Of a stretch of 64,000 bases of DNA, positions 32,100 to 42,095 are shown one piece after another; positions within the stretch are counted from its first letter, which is position 1, and every line of letters starts with the position of its first letter. Both the position numbers and the translations under genes were made by a program. Source of the DNA: an uncultured Senegalimassilia sp. GTDB lineage: Bacteria; Actinomycetota; Coriobacteriia; Coriobacteriales; Eggerthellaceae. The notes under the pieces are model-generated. The model was not told the DNA's origin. It searched no databases and saw nothing but the letters and a program-made list of their open reading frames with translations. Location: NCBI RefSeq assembly GCF_934636665.1, contig NZ_CAKUAT010000006.1, forward strand, positions 62,001 to 126,000, written 5' to 3'.

Positions 32100-34898
32100 G
32101 TGCAAAAGGTTGCGGGAAAAGAAGGCTTGTGGCGGCTTGAGCCGCACGAGAAGCTGTTGGGCGTGCGTTGCAAGGTTTTGCGCAACGCCGTGCCCGCGCT
32201 CGCCGACGGCACGGTTTTTTCCGGGGCGTTCGGTGTGGTGGGCGGTCGCGTGATGCGGCCGAAGCCGAAAAGCGGCGGCATGTACCTGGTGCATCTGGAA
32301 GGCGATTCCCCCAGCGACCAGGCTATGCGCATCGTGGCGTATCTGGACAGGTACGGGCGCGTGTTCGCCTGCGATGAGCCGCAGGTCGCCCCGCCGGCCC
32401 GCACGCCCGACATGGAGATCGCGCGATTCAACGATGTTGCCCAGGACGCGGTGAAAACCGCCGGGTACGTGTACGTGCGCGATGGCGAAGGCGATGCGGC
32501 GCGCTGCGTGGCGGCGTACAAGGGAACGGCCGATCTATACAAGGTATCCGACACGTGGTATCGCTTCGACGAGCGCAAGGCTATGACCTACAAGGAGTTC
32601 ATGGCCCGTGCGTATTTCGCGTTGTGCTTCCGGCCGGCCATGGGCGCGCCGGCCGTTCCCAGCCGCGGCGTTATGGGCGTCTTCGACGCTTTGGGGCCCG
32701 AAAAACCGTTCGAGGCGCTGCGCGAGCTTGCGGGCCAGGTTCAGCGTGCGCTGTCAGACCCTCAGCTCGAGGCCCCCGGTGCCGTCAGGCTTCTGCTGGA
32801 GAACCTCGAGCAGGCGGGCCTGTTCGCCATCCATGAGCGCGGCGTTTCCGACGAAGCGGTGCGCCTGGTGCGCTCCACGAAGTACGCGCACTTGGCCTAT
32901 CTGGTTCGCAACCAGGAGGATGCCGACATCTCCGATCGGGAGCTGTGGGGAATAGAGGCGGCGCTCAACCGCTTCATCCTTCTGTGCGAGCGCATGGGCG
33001 ATCGCGCCGATGCCGCGGGGCTTGACGAGTGCCGCCAGGCCGATGCGCAGCTGTTCGTCGCGGTGGGCGAGCAGGACCTGGCAGGCGGCATGCCCGTTGG
33101 CGCCCCGTCCGGGCTCGAGGGCGGCGAATGGGGGATGCGCTGCCGTTTGGCGCTGGCTATCGAGCAGCTGCGCCTTCCCGTGCGCGTGGATGTGGAGCTG
33201 GCGGGCGATATCGGCGCCGGTCAGGCGGCTTTTTGCCTGACCATGCCGCCGGAGGGCATGGTGCCGGGTTCTGCGGACGGCGAAGAGGGGGCTGCGCTTC
33301 CCTACGTCATGTGCGTGGGCTTGCTGCTCGCCGACCACGCTTTCGCCGCCGAGCCGGGCATTGCCCAGGTGAAGCTGATGGCGTTCCCGCTGCCCGACCC
33401 GCAGGCGCCGCAGGATGCGCCTGCCGCAGGATCGCAGCAGCCCGTGCCCGCGGTGCTGGGCGCGCCCGCCGCGTCGGAGCAGTTGCGCGATTCTCGGGAA
33501 ACGGCGCTGTTCGAGGTCGATGTGGACCGTGCGCTGTACGCTGAGCGCGGCGGTTTCAAGCAAGCTATCGCGGGTGATCCCCGTGAGCTGCTCGATGTCG
33601 CGGGAGCGCGTTATGACGTTGCCGACGCCCAGGTGCCGCGCCAGCGCGTGATGCACCCCGTGTTCGAGTCGTGGAGCGCTGATGACCAGGCAGGTGAGCT
33701 TCCGACGTGGGCGCAAGGGCCCTTGGGCGCAAAGTGCGAGCGCGATCTCGATATCGAATACGACACGGCGTATCGCCGCATGGCCGAGGGCCTGGCGGAT
33801 TCGCTTGTGGAAGCGCAGAGCGCCACCGAGGCCATCGCCGCCGTGCGCCGCGTGCAGTCCGCCGCGCTCGAAGCGAAGGACGAGCGCGCCGTCTCGGCCT
33901 GCACGCGCCTGATGGCCGCGCTTGCCGAGGGCTCCATCGACGCCGCCGATCAGAACGCGGTGGTGGGGCGCTTTTTGGGCGAGGACCGCTGCCTGGTGGC
34001 GCTCGGCCGCGCGCATTCGCTTGCCGAGACCGATCCCGCAGCTGCCGTGGAAGCGCTCATCGGCGCCATCGCCGAGGCTCAGCTGCTCGACGGCTTCGCC
34101 GACGGCTCCCAAGAGGTGTACCGTGCGTTCGACAGCTACAGCGCCAGGGTGCTGTACAACGTTTCTCGTGCAACGCAGCCGGTACCGATTGATGGCAATC
34201 CCGTCGACCCTGGTCAGGGGTCTGCAGCCGATCCGGCATCCGAAAGCGTCGCGGTCCCCGATGCCGTGGCCGACACCGGCAAGCGCGTGCGTGTGGTGCC
34301 CGACTCGTTCTACCTGTGCCACCTGGAGGTCACGCACTTGCTGGAGCGCTCGTTCGAGCGCGCCGACGAGGCGCTGCGCTACGGCCGCGCCGCCGTGGCC
34401 ATGGGCCCGTCGTGCGCCATGGGCTATCGGGTGCTCGGGCGCGCCTATATGCTCCAAGGCGATATGGGCCGCGCCTTCGACGTGCTGCGCGTGGGCCTTC
34501 GCGTCTCCCTGCAGCCTACCGACATCGCGCTCATGTACTACCAGCTGGGATACGTGATGTGGAAGCGCGGCAGCGCCGACGCGGGCGTGGCATGCTATCT
34601 GAAAGCGGTCGAGGCATCGCCGTCCATCGCCATGCAGGCCACGGCCGAGCTGCGCGAGCTGGTGGCCGAGACCGGCGCATCCATCCCGCCGGCAGGCGGC
34701 GTGGAGGCGGCCCTTGCCGCCGAGGGCATCCCTTGCGCGCCCGCGTCCGAGACGCTCGACGTCATCGATGCGGCCCTGTCCGCCGCCTGCGATGCCGGCC
34801 TTGCCAACGTGGCCCGCAGCCTGCTCGCCACGCGCCTGCGCCATCGTCCCGACGACGCGCTCATGGGCGTGCTGCGCAGCTTCGGCGAGCCTGCGTAA
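32100..34898 (+). CDS. Large TPR-containing protein of unknown function
   Basis: A 932-residue, probably cytoplasmic protein. There is no signal peptide or membrane helix. The C-terminal quarter (about 735-850) has two to three tetratricopeptide-like repeats (ALRYGRAAVAMGPSCAMGYR, then GRAYMLQGDMGRAFDVLRVG and QLGYVMWKRGSADAGVACYL). The N-terminal ~700 residues are mixed alpha/beta and unrecognised, including a Pro/Ala-rich patch around 435-460. GTG 32100 is selected for GAAAGGA at 32084-32090; the frame opens at TTG 32082 within that site. It is alone between a terminator and hisS, with no obvious partner. Confidence 0.65.
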   Translation: MQKVAGKEGLWRLEPHEKLLGVRCKVLRNAVPALADGTVFSGAFGVVGGRVMRPKPKSGGMYLVHLEGDSPSDQAMRIVAYLDRYGRVFACDEPQVAPPARTPDMEIARFNDVAQDAVKTAGYVYVRDGEGDAARCVAAYKGTADLYKVSDTWYRFDERKAMTYKEFMARAYFALCFRPAMGAPAVPSRGVMGVFDALGPEKPFEALRELAGQVQRALSDPQLEAPGAVRLLLENLEQAGLFAIHERGVSDEAVRLVRSTKYAHLAYLVRNQEDADISDRELWGIEAALNRFILLCERMGDRADAAGLDECRQADAQLFVAVGEQDLAGGMPVGAPSGLEGGEWGMRCRLALAIEQLRLPVRVDVELAGDIGAGQAAFCLTMPPEGMVPGSADGEEGAALPYVMCVGLLLADHAFAAEPGIAQVKLMAFPLPDPQAPQDAPAAGSQQPVPAVLGAPAASEQLRDSRETALFEVDVDRALYAERGGFKQAIAGDPRELLDVAGARYDVADAQVPRQRVMHPVFESWSADDQAGELPTWAQGPLGAKCERDLDIEYDTAYRRMAEGLADSLVEAQSATEAIAAVRRVQSAALEAKDERAVSACTRLMAALAEGSIDAADQNAVVGRFLGEDRCLVALGRAHSLAETDPAAAVEALIGAIAEAQLLDGFADGSQEVYRAFDSYSARVLYNVSRATQPVPIDGNPVDPGQGSAADPASESVAVPDAVADTGKRVRVVPDSFYLCHLEVTHLLERSFERADEALRYGRAAVAMGPSCAMGYRVLGRAYMLQGDMGRAFDVLRVGLRVSLQPTDIALMYYQLGYVMWKRGSADAGVACYLKAVEASPSIAMQATAELRELVAETGASIPPAGGVEAALAAEGIPCAPASETLDVIDAALSAACDAGLANVARSLLATRLRHRPDDALMGVLRSFGEPA

Positions 34899-35037
34899 CG
34901 TCGCTCGCCGCCGCTTGCGCGCAACCGCCGTGTTTGCCGGCCGCTGTCTGCGGGCAATTGCCGCGCCCGCCGGCCGTTTCGCCGCGCTGATTGCGTGGGG
35001 CCGCGGCAGGCGGGCCGCCGTATGGCGGCGTCTGCGC

Positions 35038-35043
35038 TACAAT
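35038..35043 (+). promoter_or_regulatory. -10 element of hisS
   Basis: TACAAT at 35038-35043 lies 67 bases before hisS without a recognisable -35. No T-box structure is visible in 34899-35110. Confidence 0.4.
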
Positions 35044-35110
35044 GCAAGGGTTAACCGTTTTCAACCGTCCGTACCATCGGAACGTAAGCTATTGGAAGTA
35101 AGGAACCGTC

Positions 35111-36478
35111 ATGGCAATCAACTCCCCGGAGGGAACGCGCGATCTTCTGCCCGATGAGGCGAAGTTCTGGGCGCATTTCCGCGACACCGCGTTCGGCATC
35201 TTCGCCCGTTACGGCTATCAGCCCATCGAAACGCCGCTGTTCGAGCAGACCGACCTGTTCGTGCGCGGCATCGGTCAGGCCACCGACGTGGTGTCCAAGG
35301 AGATGTTCACCGCCATTTCCGGCGAGAACTTCAAGCGCGTCATCGACGGCGGCACCATCAAGGCGAAAAGCCGTCTGAGCCTGCGCCCTGAGGGCACCGC
35401 GGGCGTGGTGCGCGCCGTGGTACAGCACGACCTGGTGCCGCAGGGCGCGGCTCCGGCCAAGCTCATGTATGCCGGCCCGATGTTCCGCGCCGAGCGTCCG
35501 CAGAAGGGCCGTCAGCGCATGTTCAACCAGGTGGGCATCGAGTGCCTGGGCGCGGAGGACCCCAGCGTCGACGCCGAGGGCATCATCATGCTCATGCGCT
35601 TCTACGCAGCCATCGGCGTCCCCATGGACGCCACGCGCCTGCTGGTGAACTCCATGGGCTGCGAGCAGTGCCGCCCGAAGTACCGCGAGGCCGTGCGCGA
35701 GTACATGAACGCCCACGCCGAGCAGATGTGCGAGGAGTGCATGCGCCGCGCCGAGATCAACCCGTTGCGCGCCTTCGACTGCAAGAACCCCGGCTGCGCC
35801 GAGGTCATGGAGGGCGCCCCGAAGATCTCGGACTACCTGTGCGATGACTGTCGCGTACACTACCAGGCCGTGAAAACCTACCTGGACGGCGCGGGCATCT
35901 CCTATATCGAGGACCCCACGCTGGTACGCGGTCTCGATTACTACACGCGCACCGTGTTCGAGGTGCAGGTCGATCAGGGCATGGGCAGCCAAAACGCCAT
36001 CGGCGGCGGCGGTCGCTACGACAAGCTGGCCGAGGAAGTGGGCGGTCGCCCCACGCCGGGCTTCGGCTTCGCGCTGGGCTACGAGCGCTGCGCGCTGGCC
36101 ATCCAGGCGGCGGGCCAGGCGTTCCCGAGCGCCCAGCATTGCGACATCTTCGTGGCTTGCGTGGATGATTCCGTGCGCGCCGAGGCGTTCAGCTTGGTGC
36201 AGGCATGCCGCGATGCAGGCGTGGCCGCCGAGATGGATCACCAGCACCGCAGCCTGAAAAGCCAGTTCAAGCTGGCCGACAAGGTGGGCTCGCGCATGGT
36301 CGCCGTGCTCGGCCCCGACGAGCTGGCCGCAGGTCAGGTGAAGGTGCGCAATATGGCGACTCATCACGAGCGCCTGGTGAAGCTCGATCAGGCCAAAGCA
36401 CTGCTGGCCCAGTTCGGCGGCGAGCCTTTCGGCGGAGCGCATGCCAGCATCGAGGACGTGTTCGCCGGCGAGGAATAA
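35111..36478 (+). CDS. hisS: Histidyl-tRNA synthetase
   Basis: A 455-residue class II aminoacyl-tRNA synthetase. Visible features are the N-terminal PEGTRDLLP, motif 2 (MYAGPMFRAERPQKGRQRMFNQVG is split here into its key parts: FRAERPQKGR, then FNQVG), the histidine-specific LVRGLDYYTRTVFE, and motif 3 GGGGRYDKL..FGFALGYER. The C-terminal ~90 residues form the anticodon-binding domain. Cysteine pairs around 185-250 (CEQC, CEEC, CDDC) suggest an inserted metal-binding region, seen in some HisRS. ATG 35111 is preceded by AAGGAA. aspS follows after REP-like repeats, a common pairing. Confidence 0.95.
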   Translation: MAINSPEGTRDLLPDEAKFWAHFRDTAFGIFARYGYQPIETPLFEQTDLFVRGIGQATDVVSKEMFTAISGENFKRVIDGGTIKAKSRLSLRPEGTAGVVRAVVQHDLVPQGAAPAKLMYAGPMFRAERPQKGRQRMFNQVGIECLGAEDPSVDAEGIIMLMRFYAAIGVPMDATRLLVNSMGCEQCRPKYREAVREYMNAHAEQMCEECMRRAEINPLRAFDCKNPGCAEVMEGAPKISDYLCDDCRVHYQAVKTYLDGAGISYIEDPTLVRGLDYYTRTVFEVQVDQGMGSQNAIGGGGRYDKLAEEVGGRPTPGFGFALGYERCALAIQAAGQAFPSAQHCDIFVACVDDSVRAEAFSLVQACRDAGVAAEMDHQHRSLKSQFKLADKVGSRMVAVLGPDELAAGQVKVRNMATHHERLVKLDQAKALLAQFGGEPFGGAHASIEDVFAGEE

Positions 36479-36512
36479 CCCGCAATCGCCGCGCAGCCAC
36501 GTGAACAGGGCA

Positions 36513-36600
36513 TGAACAGGGGACGGAGGTGTGTTCACCCGATCATCTCCTGGTCATTCCGAAGGCGTTTCCGGTGAACACACCTCCGTCCCCTGTTCAC
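36513..36600. repeat. REPIN-like inverted repeat pair
   Basis: Units at 36513-36538 and 36574-36600 face each other with a 35-base spacer and match the unit at 28251. It lies between hisS and aspS. A shortened extra start of the unit (GTGAACAGGG) is at 36501-36510. Confidence 0.75.
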
Positions 36601-36628
36601 CCCGCGGCGCTGCAACCATGGCATTTTC

Positions 36629-36665
36629 AAAGGAGCTGGAAGCCAGTATGGTTTCCGGCTCCTTT
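36629..36665 (+). terminator. Hairpin between hisS and aspS
   Basis: AAAGGAGC (36629-36636) pairs with GCTCCTTT (36658-36665), with an inner GGAA/TTCC stem. An aspS -10 (TACAAT, 36673-36678, preceded by TG) follows at once, so hisS and aspS probably have separate transcripts. Confidence 0.55.
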
Positions 36666-36753
36666 CGTGATGTACAATGGCTAGGTTTGAGCAACAACCC
36701 GGGCCCGCGCTTGCGGCCGGGCGCCCATAAAGCATTGCAAGGAGCAAGAGAGA

Positions 36754-38541
<1,788 letters not shown>

Positions 38542-38700
38542 TAGGTTGCGCTGACCTAACGGCCAGCGCAATTGCTCGACGCTGTGGGCCGCTGTGGCAC
38601 CTCGCCTTCGCGTTCGCGCGAATCCGGGGCACCGCAGCGGCCTTCGCTGGCTTTTGCGCCACCTGTGATTCTTTTACTCTTCGTTCCTGAAAGGACCCTC

Positions 38701-39999
38701 ATGAAAGCTCAACGTCCGTATCCTCGCGCCACCATCACGCCGAAGGGCGAGCATGCGCTGGCCAAGGGGCATCCGTGGGTGTACGAGGCCGAGGTGCTGT
38801 TCATGGAGGGTGCGCCGGGGCAGGGCGATGAGGTTGCAAACGGCAGCCTTATCGACGTGGTCAACCGCAAGGGGTCGTACCTGGGCACGGGCCTGCTGTC
38901 GAAAAGCAGCAAGATCCGCATCCGCCTTATCACGCGCAACGCCAACGATGCGTTCGACCGCGCGTTTTGGAAGCGCAAGGTGGCATGGGCGTGGGAGTAC
39001 CGCAAAACCGTCATGGGCGAAGACGCCAGCTGCTGCCGCGTGCTGTTCTCGGAGGCAGACGGCTTTCCGGGCCTGGTGGTGGACCGCTTCAACGATGTGT
39101 TGGTCGCCGAAACGCTGTCCGTGGGCATGGAGCAGCTCAAGCCGGTGATCTTCCCGGTGCTGCTCGAGGTGCTCGCCGAGGACGGCGTGTCCATCCGCGG
39201 CCTGTACGAGCGCAACGACGTGGCCACCCGCAAGCTTGAAGGCCTTGAGCTCACCGCGGGCTGGTTCGCGGGCGCGGCCGACGAAGGCGGGCAAACGGGT
39301 CTTGACCCGCTGGCGCCGGGCGCGCCGGGTACCGAGGATTTCGGCCCCACCGCCACGCAGATCGTCGAAAACGGCGTGCGCTACGAGGTGGATTTCGAGA
39401 ACGGTCAGAAGACGGGCTTTTTCCTGGATCAGAAGTACAACCGTCGCGCGGTGGCCAAGCTTGCCGCGGGAAAGCGCGTGCTCGACTGCTTCACGCATAC
39501 GGGCAGCTTCGCGCTCAACGCCGCCCATGGCGGCGCGGCGTATGTGAGCGCCGTGGACATCTCCGAGCTCGCCGTGGCGCAGGCGCGCAAGAACGCCCAG
39601 CTCAATGGCCTGGAGGAGCGCATGGACTTCACGGCCACGAACGTGTTCGACCTGCTTCCGGCTCTTGAGGCCGCGCATGACCGCACGTACGATTTCATCG
39701 TGCTCGACCCGCCGGCGTTCACGAAGAGCCGCAAAACCATCCAAAGCGCATCGCGCGGCTACAAGGAGATCAACTATCGCGCCATGAAGCTGCTGCCGCG
39801 CGGCGGGTATCTGGCCACCTGCAGCTGCAGCCACTTCATGGACACCGAGCGCTTCAAGCATGTGGTGGCCAGCGCCGCGCACGATGCGGGCGTGCAGCTG
39901 CGCCAGATCGAGGAGCGTCAGCAGGCGCCCGATCACCCCATCGTCTGGGGCGTCCCCGAAACCGACTACCTGAAGTTCTTCATCTTCCAGGTGGTGTAA
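38701..39999 (+). CDS. RlmI-like class I rRNA methyltransferase
   Basis: A 432-residue SAM-dependent methyltransferase. An N-terminal PUA domain (about 1-90) is followed by the Rossmann core with VLDCFTHTGSFALNAAHGGA (motif I) and FIVLDPPAF (motif IV-like DPPAF), and a C-terminal CSCSHFMD containing the catalytic-type cysteines of m5C enzymes. These fit the RlmI (23S rRNA C1962 in E. coli) group; the exact target is inferred. ATG 38701 follows GAAAGGA; the frame continues upstream to 38572 without a start signal. A strong terminator follows. Confidence 0.85.
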   Translation: MKAQRPYPRATITPKGEHALAKGHPWVYEAEVLFMEGAPGQGDEVANGSLIDVVNRKGSYLGTGLLSKSSKIRIRLITRNANDAFDRAFWKRKVAWAWEYRKTVMGEDASCCRVLFSEADGFPGLVVDRFNDVLVAETLSVGMEQLKPVIFPVLLEVLAEDGVSIRGLYERNDVATRKLEGLELTAGWFAGAADEGGQTGLDPLAPGAPGTEDFGPTATQIVENGVRYEVDFENGQKTGFFLDQKYNRRAVAKLAAGKRVLDCFTHTGSFALNAAHGGAAYVSAVDISELAVAQARKNAQLNGLEERMDFTATNVFDLLPALEAAHDRTYDFIVLDPPAFTKSRKTIQSASRGYKEINYRAMKLLPRGGYLATCSCSHFMDTERFKHVVASAAHDAGVQLRQIEERQQAPDHPIVWGVPETDYLKFFIFQVV

Positions 40000-40003
40000 C
40001 GCA

Positions 40004-40037
40004 AACGGGCGCGGCATGATGCCGCGCCCGTTTTTTT
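40004..40037 (+). terminator. Rho-independent terminator
   Basis: AACGGGCGCGGC (40004-40015), loop ATGAT, GCCGCGCCCGTT (40021-40032), ending in seven T residues (40031-40037). One of the strongest in the window. Confidence 0.95.
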
Positions 40038-40157
40038 GCCGTTGCGCAAAAGCCGCTCAAAAAAACCGCTCGCAATCCATATCGAGCCGTTTTGGCAGCT
40101 TTCCTAGGAAATACGCAGGTGGGTAGTAATCTACGTTCCCCAAACACAGCGGGATTC

Positions 40158-40166
40158 TGGTATTCT
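40158..40166 (+). promoter_or_regulatory. Possible promoter of the TetR-type gene
   Basis: TGGTATTCT (40158-40166) is an extended -10 in the 316-base gap before the TetR-type gene; no good -35 is seen. Confidence 0.4.
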
Positions 40167-40239
40167 GCAATCGACCGTTTTGCAACGAACGAGGATAAGT
40201 ATCCACAAAATGGTCCAATGTTGATTAACGCATAAAGCT

Positions 40240-40253
40240 ATCGCTGCAGCGAT
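40240..40253. promoter_or_regulatory. Perfect palindrome, candidate operator
   Basis: ATCGCTGCAGCGAT is a perfect 14-bp palindrome between the possible promoter and the start of the TetR-type gene at 40316, a position suited to autoregulation. Confidence 0.4.
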
Positions 40254-40315
40254 CACGCTAAGACGAACAAGGGCCGCCGGATGTCGGCGAGTAACCAGGA
40301 AACGAGGGGTATAAG

Positions 40316-40954
40316 GTGTCAGACCCGATTGCGCCGAAGGGCGAAACGACGGCAAAAGACCTGCGCAGGTCCACCGATCGCCGCGTGGTGCGCACGCGCA
40401 AGGCCATCCGCGAGGCGTTCTTCAAGCTGATGGAGAACCAGGACTACCACAAGATCACCATCGCCTCCGTGGCGCGCGAGGCCGATATCGACCGCAAGAC
40501 GTTCTACCTGCACTATCGCTCGGTAAGCGACCTGGTGGACGAGGTCATCCGCGACGAGGCCCAGAAGATCGTCGCCAGCTGCCGCGAGGCGCTGCGCTCG
40601 GATGGTGACAAGGGGCTTGATGTGAGCAAGCTGTTCCAAAGCATCAGCCTGGCCTTGGCCCCTGATATGACGCGCAGCAAGCGAGTCTTGCAGCATGTGT
40701 CGCTGCAAGACGTGCTCGACCGCCTGGAGGCAAGCTTGGTCGATGTGCTCATGGAGGACAACGTGCTTGGCCTGCGCCGAGACGATCCGTACGTGCCCTA
40801 CATCGTGTCGTTTTTCTGCGCGGGCCTGGTGGCGGTGTACCGCCGTTGGCTCATCACCGATTCCGAGATCCCGCTCGAAAGCCTTGCCGGGGTGACCAGC
40901 GCGTGTTTGTTCGACGGCCTCAACGGCGTGCTGCCAAGCGTCAAGCCGGCGTAA
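40316..40954 (+). CDS. TetR/AcrR family regulator
   Basis: A 212-residue regulator with an N-terminal helix-turn-helix (about 25-70: TRKAIREAFFKLMENQDYHKIT then SVAREADIDRKTFYLHYRSVSDLVDEV), in which the recognition part READIDRKTFYLHYRS is clear. The C-terminal ~130 residues are all-helical and form the ligand/dimer domain, of unknown ligand. The GTG start at 40316 follows GAGGGGTATAAG. The gene is monocistronic, between a strong terminator and the SRP RNA, so its target is not obvious beyond likely self-regulation through the palindrome at 40240. Confidence 0.9.
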   Translation: MSDPIAPKGETTAKDLRRSTDRRVVRTRKAIREAFFKLMENQDYHKITIASVAREADIDRKTFYLHYRSVSDLVDEVIRDEAQKIVASCREALRSDGDKGLDVSKLFQSISLALAPDMTRSKRVLQHVSLQDVLDRLEASLVDVLMEDNVLGLRRDDPYVPYIVSFFCAGLVAVYRRWLITDSEIPLESLAGVTSACLFDGLNGVLPSVKPA

Positions 40955-41015
40955 AGCGCCTGTGTGCATTTGGTAACGCTTGCGCCCTGCGCCCGCAGCG
41001 GGAGCGGGGCGCCGG

Positions 41016-41021
41016 TATACT
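41016..41021 (+). promoter_or_regulatory. -10 of the SRP RNA gene
   Basis: TATACT sits 15 bases upstream of the first paired base of the SRP RNA. No -35 is recognisable. Confidence 0.5.
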
Positions 41022-41036
41022 ATGCCGAGTCGAAAC

Positions 41037-41145
41037 GAGCATCTTATATGGGTCGGGGCGGCGCCAAGTTCCGAACCTGGTCAGGTCCGGGAGGAAGCAG
41101 CCATAAGGGGCCTCTGACGAGCGCCCTGTCCCATATAGGATGCTC
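41037..41145 (+). ncRNA. ffs: Signal recognition particle RNA, small bacterial type
   Basis: About 109 nt. The apical domain has the conserved symmetric and asymmetric loops: GGTCAGGTCCGGGAGGAAGC followed by AGCC (about 41079-41103). The ends GAGCATCTTATATGGG and CCCATATAGGATGCTC form a long closing helix (one bulge), followed by TTTTT (41146-41150) as the terminator. It is the 4.5S-like form without an Alu domain and binds Ffh. Confidence 0.95.
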
Positions 41146-41221
41146 TTTTTGCGCCCAAAAACACAGGGGCTGCACCCCGGATGCGTGCAAACCGGGGCGA
41201 AACGGCGTTGGAAAGGCATAT

Positions 41222-41881
41222 ATGGGTATCATCGATTTCTTCCTCAACCTGTTAAGCGACCCGCGCGGCGCCATCGCCGGATGGATCATCACGCTGGGTG
41301 CGGTGTGGGTGTACACGCCGCTGTTCTTGATCGTGTTCGTGGAAACGGGCCTGGTGTTCTTCCCGTTCCTTCCCGGTGACTCGCTGCTGTTCGCGGCCGG
41401 CGTCTTCTCGGCCGATGGAGGCGGGCTGCACCTGGGCGCCACGCTGCTGGTGTTCTATGCCGCGGCCATCTTGGGCAACACCTCCAATTACTGGATAGCG
41501 CGCTTCTTCGGTAAGCGCATCATCGACTCCGGCAAGGTGAAGGCGCTCACGCCCGAGCGCATGGCCAAGCTCGATAGCTTCTTCGAGAAGTACGGCGGGC
41601 TCACCATCGTCATCACGCGCTTCATGCCCTTCTTCCGCACGTTCGCCCCGTTCATCGCCGGTACCGGGCACATGAACTTCGCGAAGTTCACGATGTTCAA
41701 CGCCATCGGCGGCGTCTCCTGGGTCAGCTTGTTCGTGCTGGTGGGCTATTTCTTCGGCGGCGTGCCGTTCGTGCAGGAGCACTTCGAGGTCATCGTGCTC
41801 GGTATCGTGGCCGTGTCGGTCGCTCCGGCGGTCATCGGCGCGGTGAAGGCGGCTCTGAACGGCCGCAAGAAGAAGGCGTAG
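41222..41881 (+). CDS. DedA family membrane protein
   Basis: A 219-residue integral membrane protein with four to five helices. The family signature is visible: FFPFLPGDSLLFAAG near residue 48, the GNTSNYWIARFFGKRI block, and FEKYGGLTIVITRFMPFFRTFAPFIAG with conserved Gly and Arg. DedA proteins are proposed lipid-carrier or envelope homeostasis transporters; the substrate is not known here. ATG 41222 follows GGAAAGG. It is transcribed after the SRP RNA terminator, from an uncertain promoter, and is followed by a terminator. Confidence 0.9.
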   Translation: MGIIDFFLNLLSDPRGAIAGWIITLGAVWVYTPLFLIVFVETGLVFFPFLPGDSLLFAAGVFSADGGGLHLGATLLVFYAAAILGNTSNYWIARFFGKRIIDSGKVKALTPERMAKLDSFFEKYGGLTIVITRFMPFFRTFAPFIAGTGHMNFAKFTMFNAIGGVSWVSLFVLVGYFFGGVPFVQEHFEVIVLGIVAVSVAPAVIGAVKAALNGRKKKA

Positions 41882-41946
41882 CGCGGCATTCGCGCCTATT
41901 CGCGGGAATCTTCGGCGGCGCATCCGTTGCAGGGTGCGCCGAGATG

Positions 41947-41977
41947 CGCCCGGGGCTTGCAGGCTCCGGGCGTTTTT
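41947..41977 (+). terminator. Rho-independent terminator after the DedA gene
   Basis: A 10-bp stem (41947-41956 with 41963-41972, one G-T pair) followed by TTTTT at 41973-41977. Confidence 0.85.
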
Positions 41978-42020
41978 CGTGTTCGGCGGCGTCTGGCACG
42001 CGGCCGCAATGGGATGCCCG

Positions 42021-42026
42021 TATAAT
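42021..42026 (+). promoter_or_regulatory. -10 of the dnaX operon
   Basis: A perfect TATAAT lies 70 bases before dnaX; the -35 is weak. Confidence 0.5.
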
Positions 42027-42095
42027 GGTGGCAGACCACAACGCCCGGGCTTCCCGGGCTTTCGCATATCCGCACGCAGGGCAAGGAGCAACCAT

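Noticed and set aside
34899..35110. T-box riboswitch before hisS
   Set aside because: No specifier stem, T-box sequence or terminator/antiterminator pair is found.
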